From Moraxella sp. (GTDB lineage: Bacteria > Pseudomonadota > Gammaproteobacteria > Pseudomonadales > Moraxellaceae): a DNA stretch of 64,000 bases. The position numbers and the translations under genes are program-made. The stretch lies in NCBI GenBank assembly GCA_030528385.1, contig JAUMYZ010000005.1, forward strand, positions 62,001 through 126,000. Reading direction: 5' to 3'. The number at the start of each line of letters is the position of its first letter. Position 1 is the first letter of the stretch. Positions 37,652-46,799 of the stretch are shown in pieces. Below the pieces are notes generated by a model. The model had not been told where the DNA came from. It worked only from the letters and a program-made list of their open reading frames with translations, and ran no database searches.

Positions 37652-38341
37652 ATGAACACCGTTGCGATTATTTTGGCACGCCAAAACTCCAAAGGCATTG
37701 CCCTAAAAAATTTACAATTGGTTGGGGGTGTCAGTTTGGTGGGTAGGGCGATTATGAGTGCGGTGGATAGTGGTATTTTTAGTCATGTGGTGGTTTCTAG
37801 CGATGGTGATAAAATTATCCAAGAAGCACAAACTTATCCCAATGTCATCACTATTAAACGTCCCGCTCATTTGGCCAACGACAATGCCAGCTCTATTGAT
37901 GGGGTGATACACGCCTTAGATGAGTTGGGCATTGACGAAGGCATTTGTTGTTTGTTGCAGCCCACCAGTCCGCTGCGCACTGTCACACATGTCCAAGAAG
38001 CCCATCGCTTGTTTGTGCGTCAGCAATGTCAAGGCAGTGTCATATCAGCCTGCCACGCTCAAACTCACCCCTATAAAATGCTGATAATTAAAGATGATGG
38101 TTATCAGCCTGTGCATAATTTGTCAGATTTAGAAATGCCCCGCCAGCAATTACCAGTGGCTTATGTGCCCAATGGGGCGATTTATTTTAATGACATTACC
38201 ACCTTAAAACAAAACAAACGCTTTTTTAATGAGCCTTTGGCGCTGTATCCTATGAGCGCTCAGCATTCATTGGACATTGACAGTGTGGACGATTTAAGGC
38301 TTGCCAATCAGTATTGTTCTGTCAATCATGAAGACGCGTAA
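37652..38341 (+). CDS. neuA: acylneuraminate cytidylyltransferase
   Basis: Makes CMP-sialic acid from CTP and Neu5Ac. The 229-residue protein has the nucleotide-binding AIILARQNSKGIALKN, CCLLQPTSPLRT and the C-terminal SLDIDSVDDL that supplies metal-binding Asp. The start at 37652 is chosen because AAAGG lies ten bases upstream; in-frame Met codons at 37622-37625 are alternatives. It has no C-terminal O-acetylesterase domain. It sits between neuC and an acyltransferase in one operon. Confidence 0.9.
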   Translation: MNTVAIILARQNSKGIALKNLQLVGGVSLVGRAIMSAVDSGIFSHVVVSSDGDKIIQEAQTYPNVITIKRPAHLANDNASSIDGVIHALDELGIDEGICCLLQPTSPLRTVTHVQEAHRLFVRQQCQGSVISACHAQTHPYKMLIIKDDGYQPVHNLSDLEMPRQQLPVAYVPNGAIYFNDITTLKQNKRFFNEPLALYPMSAQHSLDIDSVDDLRLANQYCSVNHEDA

Positions 38342-39296
38342 TTTATGTTTTGACCAACTCAAAGGCATTTTGATTATTTTGGTGATTGTTGGTCATGTCG
38401 TTGTGGGCAGCATTGACAAAAGTTTGGTGCGTTCGTTGATTTACTTTTTTCACATGCCGCTGTTTTTGGCGGTTACAGGATATTTTATTAGCACGACTTT
38501 ATTGGCGTTGCCCATCAAAGACATCATCAAAAAATACCAAAACAGATTGATTGTGCCCTTTTTATTGGCTTATGTGGTTTATTATATTTTGCTTGGTCAT
38601 CATCAGCCATTGACCGCCAATATAAAAAATATGCTGTCGCTTTATCCTTATTATCATTTGTGGTATGTGCCAGCGGTGTTGTTGTTTATTGTTTATCTGA
38701 AATTTTTTTATTATTTGTACCAAAGGCGGTTAAATGTCATTATTTATTTTTTGGCTGTTTTGTGTTTATTGACCACTTTGTATTTTGAAACTTATGTACA
38801 ATGGCATTTAAGCAATCATTGGTTGTATCAAGCGTTGGGCGATAAAAGGTTTTATTATTTTTTTGCTTATTTTGCTTGTGGGTTTTTGTTGTCCAACCAT
38901 AAAAATAAATTGCCATTTTATTCTAAATACGCGCTGCTGGGATTGTTCGTTGCGTTGTTTGTTTGTCATTATACCAAGGTGGATTATGTGGCAGGAGCTG
39001 CCAAAGTCATTGCCAATTTTGCATTGATTGTTTGGGTGTTGTATCTTTGCCAATACCAAAAAATATGTACTGTGCCATTGCTTGTAAAAATTGGTGAAGT
39101 GTCTTTGCCCATTTATTTGTGGCATATATTGCTTTTATTGCTGTTACAAAAATTGCCTGTGGGTGTGGGGATTTATTATCTGTTGTCCTTGTTGGTTTTT
39201 GTGTTGTTCGTTGTTTTGGTGATTTATTTTGACAATAAAAATGCTATAATTAACCGTTTATTTTATGGCAAAGTTGGGACAAAACATGCAACATAA
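38328..39296 (+). CDS. acyltransferase-3 family membrane O-acyltransferase
   Basis: A 322-residue protein with about ten membrane helices. The N-terminal FDQLKGILIILVIVGHVVV with catalytic-type His and the FFHMPLFLAVTGYF block identify the AT3/OafA family, which acylates cell-surface sugars using acyl-CoA. It has no SGNH domain. Overlap with the end of neuA and with the start of neuB suggests a role in modifying the same glycan; O-acetylation of the sialic acid is inferred, not shown. Confidence 0.85.
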   Translation: MKTRNLCFDQLKGILIILVIVGHVVVGSIDKSLVRSLIYFFHMPLFLAVTGYFISTTLLALPIKDIIKKYQNRLIVPFLLAYVVYYILLGHHQPLTANIKNMLSLYPYYHLWYVPAVLLFIVYLKFFYYLYQRRLNVIIYFLAVLCLLTTLYFETYVQWHLSNHWLYQALGDKRFYYFFAYFACGFLLSNHKNKLPFYSKYALLGLFVALFVCHYTKVDYVAGAAKVIANFALIVWVLYLCQYQKICTVPLLVKIGEVSLPIYLWHILLLLLLQKLPVGVGIYYLLSLLVFVLFVVLVIYFDNKNAIINRLFYGKVGTKHAT

Positions 39297-40332
39297 TGCG
39301 TTTCAAATTGGCAATCGCTGGGTGGGTTATGCGCATGAGCCGCTGATTATTTGTGAAATTGGTATCAACCACGAAGGCAGCTTGCAAACGGCGTTTGAGA
39401 TGGTGGACGCAGCACACAAGGCGGGCGCAGAAATCGTCAAACACCAAACGCACGTGGTAGAAGATGAGATGTCGGACGAAGCCAAGACGGTGATACCTAG
39501 CAATGCTGATGTGTCTATTTATGAGATTATGGCGCGCTGTGCGTTGAGCGAAGCGGACGAAATCAAGCTCAAAGATTATGTGGAAAGCAAGGGCATGATG
39601 TTTATCAGCACGCCATTTTCGCGGGCGGCGGCGTATCGTTTGGAGCGCATGGGCGTGCAGGCATATAAGATTGGCTCTGGCGAGTGCAATAACTACCCGC
39701 TCATCAAGCTCATCGCGTCTTTTGGCAAGCCAATTATCCTGTCTACTGGCATGAACACCATCGCCAGCATCAAAAAGTCGGTGGAGATTATCCGTCAAGC
39801 GGGCGTGCCTTATGCGCTGCTGCATTGCACCAATGTGTATCCAACGGCGTATCAAGATGTACGACTGGGGGCGATGAGTGAGCTGGCACAAGCCTTTCCC
39901 GACGCGGTGGTGGGACTGTCTGACCATACTTTGGACAACTACGCTTGTTTGGGGGCGGTGGCGCTGGGGGCGAGCATTTTGGAGCGTCATTTTACTGACC
40001 GCATGGACAGAGCCGGCCCTGACATTGTCTGTTCTATGAATCCAGAAAGTTTTAAGGAGCTAAAAGCGGGAGCTCATGCCCTGAAATTGGCTCGTGGCGG
40101 TCATAAGGACGCACTCATTGCTGGCGAAAAACCCACCAAAGATTTTGCTTTTGCGTCGGTGGTGGCAGACAAAGACATTAAGCAAGGCGAAACATTATCG
40201 GTGGACAATTTGTGGGTAAAACGCCCTGCCACAGGGGAGTTTAGCGCCGATGATTACGAAAGTTTGTTGGGTAAAATCGCCAACGTGGATATTAAAAAAG
40301 GGGCACAGCTCAAAAAAACAGACATTGTTTAG
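39286..40332 (+). CDS. neuB: N-acetylneuraminate synthase
   Basis: Condenses ManNAc with phosphoenolpyruvate to Neu5Ac. The 348-residue protein has the TIM-barrel motifs IICEIGINHEGSL, AEIVKHQTHVVEDEMS, ISTPFSRAAAYRLE, YKIGSGECNNYPLI, LSTGMNTIASI and GLSDHTLDN, then a C-terminal antifreeze-like SAF domain (VADKDIKQGETLSVDNLWVKRP). The start at 39286 lies inside the end of the acyltransferase gene; an in-frame ATG at 39265 is possible. Confidence 0.92.
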   Translation: MQHNAFQIGNRWVGYAHEPLIICEIGINHEGSLQTAFEMVDAAHKAGAEIVKHQTHVVEDEMSDEAKTVIPSNADVSIYEIMARCALSEADEIKLKDYVESKGMMFISTPFSRAAAYRLERMGVQAYKIGSGECNNYPLIKLIASFGKPIILSTGMNTIASIKKSVEIIRQAGVPYALLHCTNVYPTAYQDVRLGAMSELAQAFPDAVVGLSDHTLDNYACLGAVALGASILERHFTDRMDRAGPDIVCSMNPESFKELKAGAHALKLARGGHKDALIAGEKPTKDFAFASVVADKDIKQGETLSVDNLWVKRPATGEFSADDYESLLGKIANVDIKKGAQLKKTDIV

Positions 40333-41538
40333 ATGAAACTATTTAAAGACAGCGTTATTTATTTGCTGGGGGAATTATTTGCCAAAATCGTTCCCTTTTT
40401 AATGTTGCCTTATTTGTCGCGTAAATTGGGCGTTGATGGTTTTGGTGAGCTGTCTTATTATCAGACCTATTTGGCATTATTGTTGTTGGCGTTGGGTTTG
40501 TGCCAAGATGGGGCAGTGGCGCGTTATTTTTATGTTTATGGCAAACGCTCCTTACCAATGGTCATCAAGGCAGGTTATGCTTATACGCTTTTGATGGGCG
40601 TGGTATTGTTATTGTTTTGTTGGGCATATCAATCGGCAATCTTGGCATATATCGTTTTGGCGTCTGTGTTTCAGTCTTTGCTTGCGGTGCAATTAAGCGT
40701 TCGCCAATGCCAAAAACAGGCGCTTGCCTATACGAGCATTCAATTATTGTCAGGCGTTGTGTCGGCAGTATTGACCGTGGCTTTGTTGGAGCTTTTTGAC
40801 ACTGAGTTGGTGGCGAAGCGTTTTTTGGCATTGACCTTATCAAACGTCTTGGTATTTTTTTTGGCGTATTTTTTTTATCATCAAACCATACCAAGAAAAA
40901 CATTCAGTATCAGACACTATAAATTGGCGCTTTTGTATATTTTTGGTTTTGGTTTGCCATTAATCTTGCATCATTTGAGTTTGTTTGCGCGTGGGCAGTT
41001 GGACCGTATTTTTATTTATCATCGGTTTAGCCAAGCAGAATTGGGCTTGTATGCGATGGGGGCGATGATTGCGTCGGCTGCGTCTGTGGCGATTATGGCG
41101 CTTAATAAAGCACTGTTGCCTTATTATTATGAAGCGCTAAAAAATCACAGCATTGAGCTAAAACAAATTCACCGATGGGCGTTTTTTTCTTTATTGATTG
41201 TGCCAATTCCGTCTGTTGTGGCGTATTTACTTCCGTCATCATTGATGGTTTGGGTGTTTGGTGATGGGTTTTTTCACGCAAAATATTATGTGGTATTATT
41301 TTTGCTGTCGGCAGCGCTGAGCATTCCTTATTTGATTTTGGTGAATTATTTGTTTTATCATGGTAAAAATCAGTGGATTTCTTTTTGTTCGCTCATAACA
41401 ACCATTGTTTATTTGCTGGCATTGATGGCTTTATTAAACACCAACATCGTGTATCTGCCTTATGCCAGCATTATTGGCGCCAGCGTTATTTTGCCAATAT
41501 TGTATGTGATGACCAAACGTGTTGAGAAAAGCCGATGA
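40333..41538 (+). CDS. Wzx-type polysaccharide/glycan flippase
   Basis: A 401-residue polytopic protein of the PST/MOP exporter family, starting [30 protein letters not shown], the usual Wzx opening, with about 12 helices. It would flip the undecaprenyl-linked glycan across the inner membrane to the ligase. It starts directly after the neuB stop. T8 tracts lie at 40855-40862 and 40869-40876 within the gene. Confidence 0.9.
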   Translation: MKLFKDSVIYLLGELFAKIVPFLMLPYLSRKLGVDGFGELSYYQTYLALLLLALGLCQDGAVARYFYVYGKRSLPMVIKAGYAYTLLMGVVLLLFCWAYQSAILAYIVLASVFQSLLAVQLSVRQCQKQALAYTSIQLLSGVVSAVLTVALLELFDTELVAKRFLALTLSNVLVFFLAYFFYHQTIPRKTFSIRHYKLALLYIFGFGLPLILHHLSLFARGQLDRIFIYHRFSQAELGLYAMGAMIASAASVAIMALNKALLPYYYEALKNHSIELKQIHRWAFFSLLIVPIPSVVAYLLPSSLMVWVFGDGFFHAKYYVVLFLLSAALSIPYLILVNYLFYHGKNQWISFCSLITTIVYLLALMALLNTNIVYLPYASIIGASVILPILYVMTKRVEKSR

Positions 41539-42515
41539 ATTTATTGATTTGCAGTTCGCCCTTTCAAGTATTGGTTGCCAAAAAAATCATTGAGCATTAT
41601 CCCGAGAAGTCGTTTTATGGCATGATGCTGCTTGTGTCAGACAATGCCAAATATCGCCATTATGCCAATGAGCTCATCAACAGCTGTCAAGATGGTCAAT
41701 GCTATGTACTCAAAAAAAGCAAACATCTTGGATTGATATTGCTTGATTTGTTGGCACTAAAAATAAAAGGATTGGCATTAAAAAATATTGAAGATATTTA
41801 TTTGGCAAGTTTTGATTCTATTTTGGTGCAGACCTTAATCAGCGGTATTGATTTTAGAAACTTATACACCTTTGATGATGGTACCGCCAATTTGGTCAAA
41901 GACAGTTATTACTATCATCAAGATAGGCACACGGCATTGACAGCCCAATTATTAAAAAAACTTTTAAACAATCCTTATGATTTGTTGACCCTAAAAGAAA
42001 AGTCAAAAAAACATTTTACGGTATTTCATGCCAAAAATGTCATGGAAAATGCGCATTATTTGCCTTTATTGCCAACAAATCATCAGCCCAACAATCACGA
42101 TAAAAAAGCCAATAAAAATCAAAAAATCATGATGGTCGGTCAGCCAATTTATGAAATGAATCCTGCATTGACCAAAGCACAAATCAAACAAAAAAACCGC
42201 AAGCTGAGCCAAAAAGTTGTTCAAACTTTTGCTGTTGAATATTATTTGCCCCACCCAAGAGAAAATTATCACCTTGATGGCGTTGACTATATTCACAGTA
42301 AATTGGTCGCAGAAGATTATTTTTATCAAAACATCGCTTCAGACACCGATTATGTGATTTATACTTTTTGTAGTGGTGCGGTATTGCCCTTTGTGGGTAT
42401 GGACAATGTTAAAATCATCGGCGTTTTGCCAGCAGATTGTCCCAAAAATTTATTGGCGGCTTATGAATTATTGAAAGCATTTGACATTGCCATAATCACT
42501 GTTGATGGAAGTTGA
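41535..42515 (+). CDS. GT52-family glycosyltransferase, probable sialyltransferase
   Basis: A 326-residue cytosolic transferase with the start [18 protein letters not shown], the acceptor motif [10 protein letters not shown] near residue 115 and [11 protein letters not shown] near 235, features shared with Lst-type lipooligosaccharide sialyltransferases (GT52). With NeuC-NeuB-NeuA alongside, transfer of sialic acid from CMP-Neu5Ac is the natural role. It overlaps the flippase by four bases (ATGA). GT52 also contains some glucosyltransferases, so substrate remains inferred. Confidence 0.85.
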   Translation: MNLLICSSPFQVLVAKKIIEHYPEKSFYGMMLLVSDNAKYRHYANELINSCQDGQCYVLKKSKHLGLILLDLLALKIKGLALKNIEDIYLASFDSILVQTLISGIDFRNLYTFDDGTANLVKDSYYYHQDRHTALTAQLLKKLLNNPYDLLTLKEKSKKHFTVFHAKNVMENAHYLPLLPTNHQPNNHDKKANKNQKIMMVGQPIYEMNPALTKAQIKQKNRKLSQKVVQTFAVEYYLPHPRENYHLDGVDYIHSKLVAEDYFYQNIASDTDYVIYTFCSGAVLPFVGMDNVKIIGVLPADCPKNLLAAYELLKAFDIAIITVDGS

Positions 42516-42516
42516 T

Positions 42517-43332
42517 ATGCAATTTTCGGTATTGATGTCTGTTTATCACAAAGAAAATCCGCAGCATTTTGATGCGTGTATGCAGAGCATTTGGGATGAG
42601 CAAAGCCTAAAGCCTGCCCAAATTGTTTTGGTAAAAGACGGGCAACTTACCCAAGCTCTAGACGATGTGATTGAGCGGTGGCAACAAAAACTTGCTCAAG
42701 TTTTGCAGGTGGTGGCGTTGCCTGTCAATCAAGGTACGGGCAAGGCCAAAAACGCTGGTTTAGAGTACTGCAGTCATGACATTGTTTGTGTGGTGGACAC
42801 CGATGACGTTTGTGTCAAAAACCGCTTTGAACAGCAATTGACCTTTTTAAAGAACAATCCTGATGTGGCGGTGGTTGGCGGACAAATCAAAGAGTTTGTC
42901 CAAGACATTGAGCATATAACGGGTGCGCGTCTTGTGCCACATACGCACCAAGAGATGGTCAAGTTTGCCCAGCGCCAAAGCCCTTGTAACCATATGACGA
43001 TTGCCTATAAAAAACAAGCGGTGTTGGCGGTGGGCGGTTATTGGCATCATCTGTATATGGAAGATTATAATTTGTTTTTGCGGCTGCTTGCTGGCGGTTA
43101 CAGAATGGCAAATTTGCCCGATTGCTTGGTGTATGCTCGCATTGATAACGGCATGCACGCTCGGCGGCGCGGTGTGCAATATGTGGTCAGCGAATGGCAA
43201 CTGTATCGTCTCAAGCGCGCTTTGGGATTGCAAAGTTTTATTCAAGGTTTGCTGTATTTTGGGCTGCGCACCCTGCCAAGGCTGTTGCCATCACCCTTAT
43301 TGGCGGTGGTTTATCGCAAATTGCGCCAATAA
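42517..43332 (+). CDS. GT2-family glycosyltransferase
   Basis: A 271-residue GT-A transferase with FSVLMSVYHKENPQHFDACM at the N-terminus, the nucleotide-sugar DxD-type motif in VCVVDTDDVC and a YMEDYNLFLRLLAGG block. It probably adds an internal sugar of the glycan. The start lies one base after the previous stop. It is the last gene of the cassette, followed by a convergent hairpin. Confidence 0.9.
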   Translation: MQFSVLMSVYHKENPQHFDACMQSIWDEQSLKPAQIVLVKDGQLTQALDDVIERWQQKLAQVLQVVALPVNQGTGKAKNAGLEYCSHDIVCVVDTDDVCVKNRFEQQLTFLKNNPDVAVVGGQIKEFVQDIEHITGARLVPHTHQEMVKFAQRQSPCNHMTIAYKKQAVLAVGGYWHHLYMEDYNLFLRLLAGGYRMANLPDCLVYARIDNGMHARRRGVQYVVSEWQLYRLKRALGLQSFIQGLLYFGLRTLPRLLPSPLLAVVYRKLRQ

Positions 43333-43351
43333 AACCAGCCGAAGCTGGTTT
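43332..43351. terminator. hairpin between the glycan cassette and the TetR gene
   Basis: AAACCAGC-cgaa-GCTGGTTT, a perfect stem with a stable CGAA tetraloop, at the convergence of two genes. Confidence 0.7.
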
Positions 43352-43354
43352 GTG

Positions 43355-44056
43355 TCAAACAACGGTTTTTTCGCCAGATTTCCAGTTGTAAGCGCCATAC
43401 AAAATCATCTGCATTTGGCGGGTGCATTTGTGTAGCATGTGTTGTTTGGCTTGCTCAAACTCTGCGCTCGGTGCTGGCTCATCGTCGTCATTTAGGCGGG
43501 GAACGTAGGTCAAATCAAGCCAATCAATAATCCAAGAAAAACTAAGATTGACGCCAATTTCGGCAAGATGATGGCGGTCTTCGCTGCTGATGTGTGCAAA
43601 AGCAGGTTGCAGCGCCAAATCTTCACTCATCACGGCGGCAAAGGTCTTGATTTGTTCGCTGATGGCACGACGCACCGCTTCTGAGCCACCAAAGCGCTCA
43701 CTTGCAATGAACTGCCAATAGTGTGGGTGGGTGTCCACCGCTTTAAAAAACAGCTGTACGCTTTTGGCAATTTGGTGTTCAAAGGTGCGTTTGTGTCCCA
43801 GCTGCATGTGTTCACGCAATGTGGCAAGCGCGTTGCCCAGCTCGTCTTCTACCAAAGATTTGCCAAGTTGTTCCATGTCTTCAAAATGGCGATAAAAGGC
43901 GGTCGGCACAACGCCCACTTCGCGGGTAACTTGGCGCAGGCTGATGGAGCTAAAAGCCTGACCCATCATGCACAAATCAAGGACAGCATTATAAAAGGCT
44001 TGGCGAGTTTGTCGCTTTTTTTGTTCGCGACTTAGGGGTTTGTCAAACATATTCAT
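43355..44056 (-). CDS. TetR-family regulator, FabR-like
   Basis: A 233-residue repressor. The N-terminal helix-turn-helix reads FSSISLRQVTREVGVVPTAFYRHFEDMEQLG, very like FabR/DesT regulators of unsaturated fatty acid synthesis. The C-terminal half is the ligand domain. The start at 44056 (MNMFDKPLSREQ) is favoured over 44089. It could control membrane lipid genes elsewhere; none lies adjacent except lpxB upstream in the same direction. Confidence 0.85.
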   Translation of the reverse strand: MNMFDKPLSREQKKRQTRQAFYNAVLDLCMMGQAFSSISLRQVTREVGVVPTAFYRHFEDMEQLGKSLVEDELGNALATLREHMQLGHKRTFEHQIAKSVQLFFKAVDTHPHYWQFIASERFGGSEAVRRAISEQIKTFAAVMSEDLALQPAFAHISSEDRHHLAEIGVNLSFSWIIDWLDLTYVPRLNDDDEPAPSAEFEQAKQHMLHKCTRQMQMILYGAYNWKSGEKTVV

Positions 44057-44135
44057 ATAAGTTCCACAGGTTGATAAACTCATCTTCAACTATTGTTGGG
44101 TGGGATAATTGAAGGGCGGGCTTAGGTTATTATAC

Positions 44136-44160
44136 AAGATTGCAAGTGGATTGCAATCGC
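44136..44160. promoter_or_regulatory. possible operator upstream of the TetR gene
   Basis: AGATTGCAAG and the perfect palindrome GATTGCAATC (44149-44158) repeat the core ATTGCAA within 20 bases, about 80-100 bases before the TetR start. It could be its autoregulatory site. Confidence 0.35.
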
Positions 44161-44271
44161 GTCACAAACAATAAAAAGCGCGTATTGTAGCACACTATTT
44201 TTCTTTAGTCATTGATTTTTATAGATAAAATTTATAATCGTCCTTTTTGTGCTGCTGACACATCAAAAATC

Positions 44272-45510
44272 TCAAGGTCTTGTGGACAAAAAGTGGCTCA
44301 GCACTGCTTGGGCGGGGCTGTCGTGGCTGTCTTGTCGCAGCAGCTGGGCAGTTGCGCTTAGCTTTTGTTGTTCACGGTGCAAATTGTCCAAAATGTTTAG
44401 GGCGTGCTTGGCGATGTTGGGGGCGTTGGCGGCCGCTTGAATAAGCTCAGGCACGATGGGTGAGCCTGTTTGGTGGTGGGATAAGATGTTGGGCAATGAG
44501 TAATAAGCAATGTTCATCAGTTGCTTGGCGATCAGATAAGTAAGTGTGCTGACTTTATAAATCACCACCATAGGGCGCTGCAGCAGCAGGGCTTCAAAGG
44601 TGGCGGTACCCGACGCCAAAATAGTCAGTTCACAAGCGTTCATGGCGTGTTGACTGACACTTAGGCTGTCTGTGCTGGCAGCAAAAATCACATGGGTCTT
44701 ATCCAATAAGTCGGGCGCGTGTGCGTGCAAATGTTCTTTGATTAGTGTGGCGTGCGCTTGGCTGACCACAGGCATAAGATAACAAAAATTCCCTTGGCGG
44801 CTGAGCAGCGCCATCGTCTCAGTCAGCACTGGCAGCATGGCGCGAATCTCTGACGGGCGCGAACCTGCCATGATACAAATGGGGCGTGCACCACTGGCGT
44901 TAAGCGTGTTTGGGCTGTCAAAATCTGCTCCAAAGGCACAGATAAACTGCTGGTAGTTTTGGGCTTGGGTCAGCGAGCTGGGACGCAGTTTGCGCAATAA
45001 GGGGTGTCCGACACATACGGCGGGATGCTTGTGTTTTTGGTAGACATCAAGTTCAAAAGGAAACAGACACAAGACCAAATCGGTGGCGGCTTTGATGGTG
45101 TGAATGCGTTTTTCGCGCCATGCCCAGACGCTGGGGCTGACATACTGCACACAAAAAACAGCGCTGCCCAGACGTTTTTTTAGGGCTTTGCCAATGCGCA
45201 AATTAAAATCAGGCGAGTCAATGCCAATAAAAATGTCAATACGTTCACGCAAAAAAGCGTCCAAAATCTCTTTTTTGGCAGCCAATAAGTCGGGCAAATG
45301 GGTGATGACTTCACTGATGCCCATCACCGTCAGACGACTTATGTCAAACAAACTGTCCAAGCCAGCTTGCGCCATCGCTGTGCCGCCCACACCCACCCAG
45401 CGAATGCTTGGTTGCAGTGCCTGCATTTGCTGCATAAAATCCGCCCCCAAGGCGTCGCCAGAAACTTCGCCTGCAACGATACCAATGCTCAGTGGGGCGG
45501 GCTGCGTCAT
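44272..45510 (-). CDS. lpxB: lipid-A-disaccharide synthase
   Basis: A GT19 peripheral membrane enzyme that joins lipid X to UDP-diacylglucosamine. The 412-residue protein begins with LSIGIVAGEVSGDALGADFM and carries WVGVGGTAMAQAG, SPDFNLRIGKAL, YVSPSVWAWREKR and C-terminal ASGTATFEALLLQRPMVVIYK. The start at 45510 is three bases after the fdxA stop, and the upstream frame runs into fdxA. Confidence 0.95.
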   Translation of the reverse strand: MTQPAPLSIGIVAGEVSGDALGADFMQQMQALQPSIRWVGVGGTAMAQAGLDSLFDISRLTVMGISEVITHLPDLLAAKKEILDAFLRERIDIFIGIDSPDFNLRIGKALKKRLGSAVFCVQYVSPSVWAWREKRIHTIKAATDLVLCLFPFELDVYQKHKHPAVCVGHPLLRKLRPSSLTQAQNYQQFICAFGADFDSPNTLNASGARPICIMAGSRPSEIRAMLPVLTETMALLSRQGNFCYLMPVVSQAHATLIKEHLHAHAPDLLDKTHVIFAASTDSLSVSQHAMNACELTILASGTATFEALLLQRPMVVIYKVSTLTYLIAKQLMNIAYYSLPNILSHHQTGSPIVPELIQAAANAPNIAKHALNILDNLHREQQKLSATAQLLRQDSHDSPAQAVLSHFLSTRP

Positions 45511-45512
45511 GT

Positions 45513-45836
45513 TTAGCGCTCTAGGTACTGCAGTTTGTTTGCTACGCCGTCCCAACGTTCATAATCGGGCATGGGGTCTTTTTTCTCGGTGATGTTTGTC
45601 CATTCATTTGCCAGCTCTTCGTTGATTTGGATAAAGGCTTCTTGACCTGCTGGAATCTCATCTTCAGAAAAGATGGCATTGGCGGGGCATTCAGGCTCGC
45701 ACAGCGCACAGTCAATACACTCATCGGGATTGATGACCAAAAAGTTGGGGCCTTCATAAAAACAGTCTACAGGACAGACTTCAACACAATCGGTATATTT
45801 GCATAAAATACAGTTATCGGTTACTACAAATGCCAT
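45513..45836 (-). CDS. fdxA: seven-iron ferredoxin
   Basis: A 107-residue electron carrier with one 3Fe-4S and one 4Fe-4S cluster. Cys ligands are in [18 protein letters not shown] and [15 protein letters not shown]; the first cluster motif has the non-ligand spacing of 7Fe ferredoxins. The C-terminal helix [12 protein letters not shown] is typical of FdxA. It is directly upstream of lpxB, probably in one transcript. Confidence 0.95.
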   Translation of the reverse strand: MAFVVTDNCILCKYTDCVEVCPVDCFYEGPNFLVINPDECIDCALCEPECPANAIFSEDEIPAGQEAFIQINEELANEWTNITEKKDPMPDYERWDGVANKLQYLER

Positions 45837-46116
45837 GGGAATACCCTTATCGGTGCTAAATCGTTGTTGGATTGATGATGTGTGCGTTAGGCTTGGTTGA
45901 TGGGCTAAACAAAAGATAAAATCGGCTGTATATTCTATCCTTTTTGGGGGATTTTCTCAAACCAAAGTCGCCATTTTAGAAGACAAAACGCCCAAAACTG
46001 CGCGCAAAATTGCAAAAAGATGTAACGGTTGATAATGGTTATTATTTATCAATTTTAACGCACGTTGATGATGGTTGGTTGCGTTGCTGTGTGGGTACAA
46101 AGTTGAAGTTGGCATA

Positions 46117-46140
46117 ATAAAAAGCCATCTAAAAGATGGC
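46117..46140 (-). terminator. terminator for the small hydrophobic protein gene
   Basis: GCCATC-ttttA-GATGGC on the reverse strand is followed by TTTTTATT, ten bases after the stop. The rest of 45837-46116 shows no gene. Confidence 0.8.
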
Positions 46141-46149
46141 AATTTGTGA

Positions 46150-46620
46150 TTAGGTGCGCGCCTGCTGGGCTTGTTTGGCGGCTTTGTAGCACTGCTCAAC
46201 GTGGTCGTCGGCAATTTTTTTAAAAATCATGTAACCGATGGTGGCAGCAACGATTTGTCCGCCTAGTGGAATGTATTTGGAGACTTGTTTGCCAATAATG
46301 CGCCCACCAAAACCTTGAATGGTCTTATTGACCAAACCGCGCGTGGCAACCAGCCCACCAATGGCTGTGGCGCGCTCAAGCAAGTTTTGTCTGCGCTCGG
46401 CGTCCGACGCACCAACGTTGCTGGGGTCTTGTTCGTCAGTCAGACCAAAGCGCTTGGTGATTTGTGGCAGCAGCTTGGAGAGCATGCCAACATCAATCAC
46501 CACATCCAAAAACGGAATAGGAATGATTGCCACCCCTGCTGAAATCTTGGCACGAGATTTGACCAACGCTTTGCACTCTAGGCGGATTTTTTCAAGGTCT
46601 AAAGCTGGGTGTGTGTTCAC
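46150..46620 (-). CDS. conserved hydrophobic protein, DUF697-like character
   Basis: A 156-residue protein with hydrophobic stretches AKISAGVAIIPIPFLDVVIDVGML and YIPLGGQIVAATIGYMIFK separated by a charged middle (LTDEQDPSNV, AERRQNLLERA). The PIPFLD pattern followed by a helical region is reminiscent of DUF697/YcjF-type membrane domains, but I do not assign it firmly. It forms its own unit with a terminator. Confidence 0.65.
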   Translation of the reverse strand: MNTHPALDLEKIRLECKALVKSRAKISAGVAIIPIPFLDVVIDVGMLSKLLPQITKRFGLTDEQDPSNVGASDAERRQNLLERATAIGGLVATRGLVNKTIQGFGGRIIGKQVSKYIPLGGQIVAATIGYMIFKKIADDHVEQCYKAAKQAQQART

Positions 46621-46799
46621 TAATTTCTCCGATAAAAATACTGACCTATTTTAAGGTCTGCAAGGGTTTCTGGCAAGACTGTTTTGTAGTGGCTTTGGGC
46701 GTGCTTTGTAAGTTTGTGTAAAGATGGATTGTTGGGTGGCTGTGCCAAGCTGCCAGATAAATTTTTTAATAATCTGTGCTACAATAACTGCCATTTATC

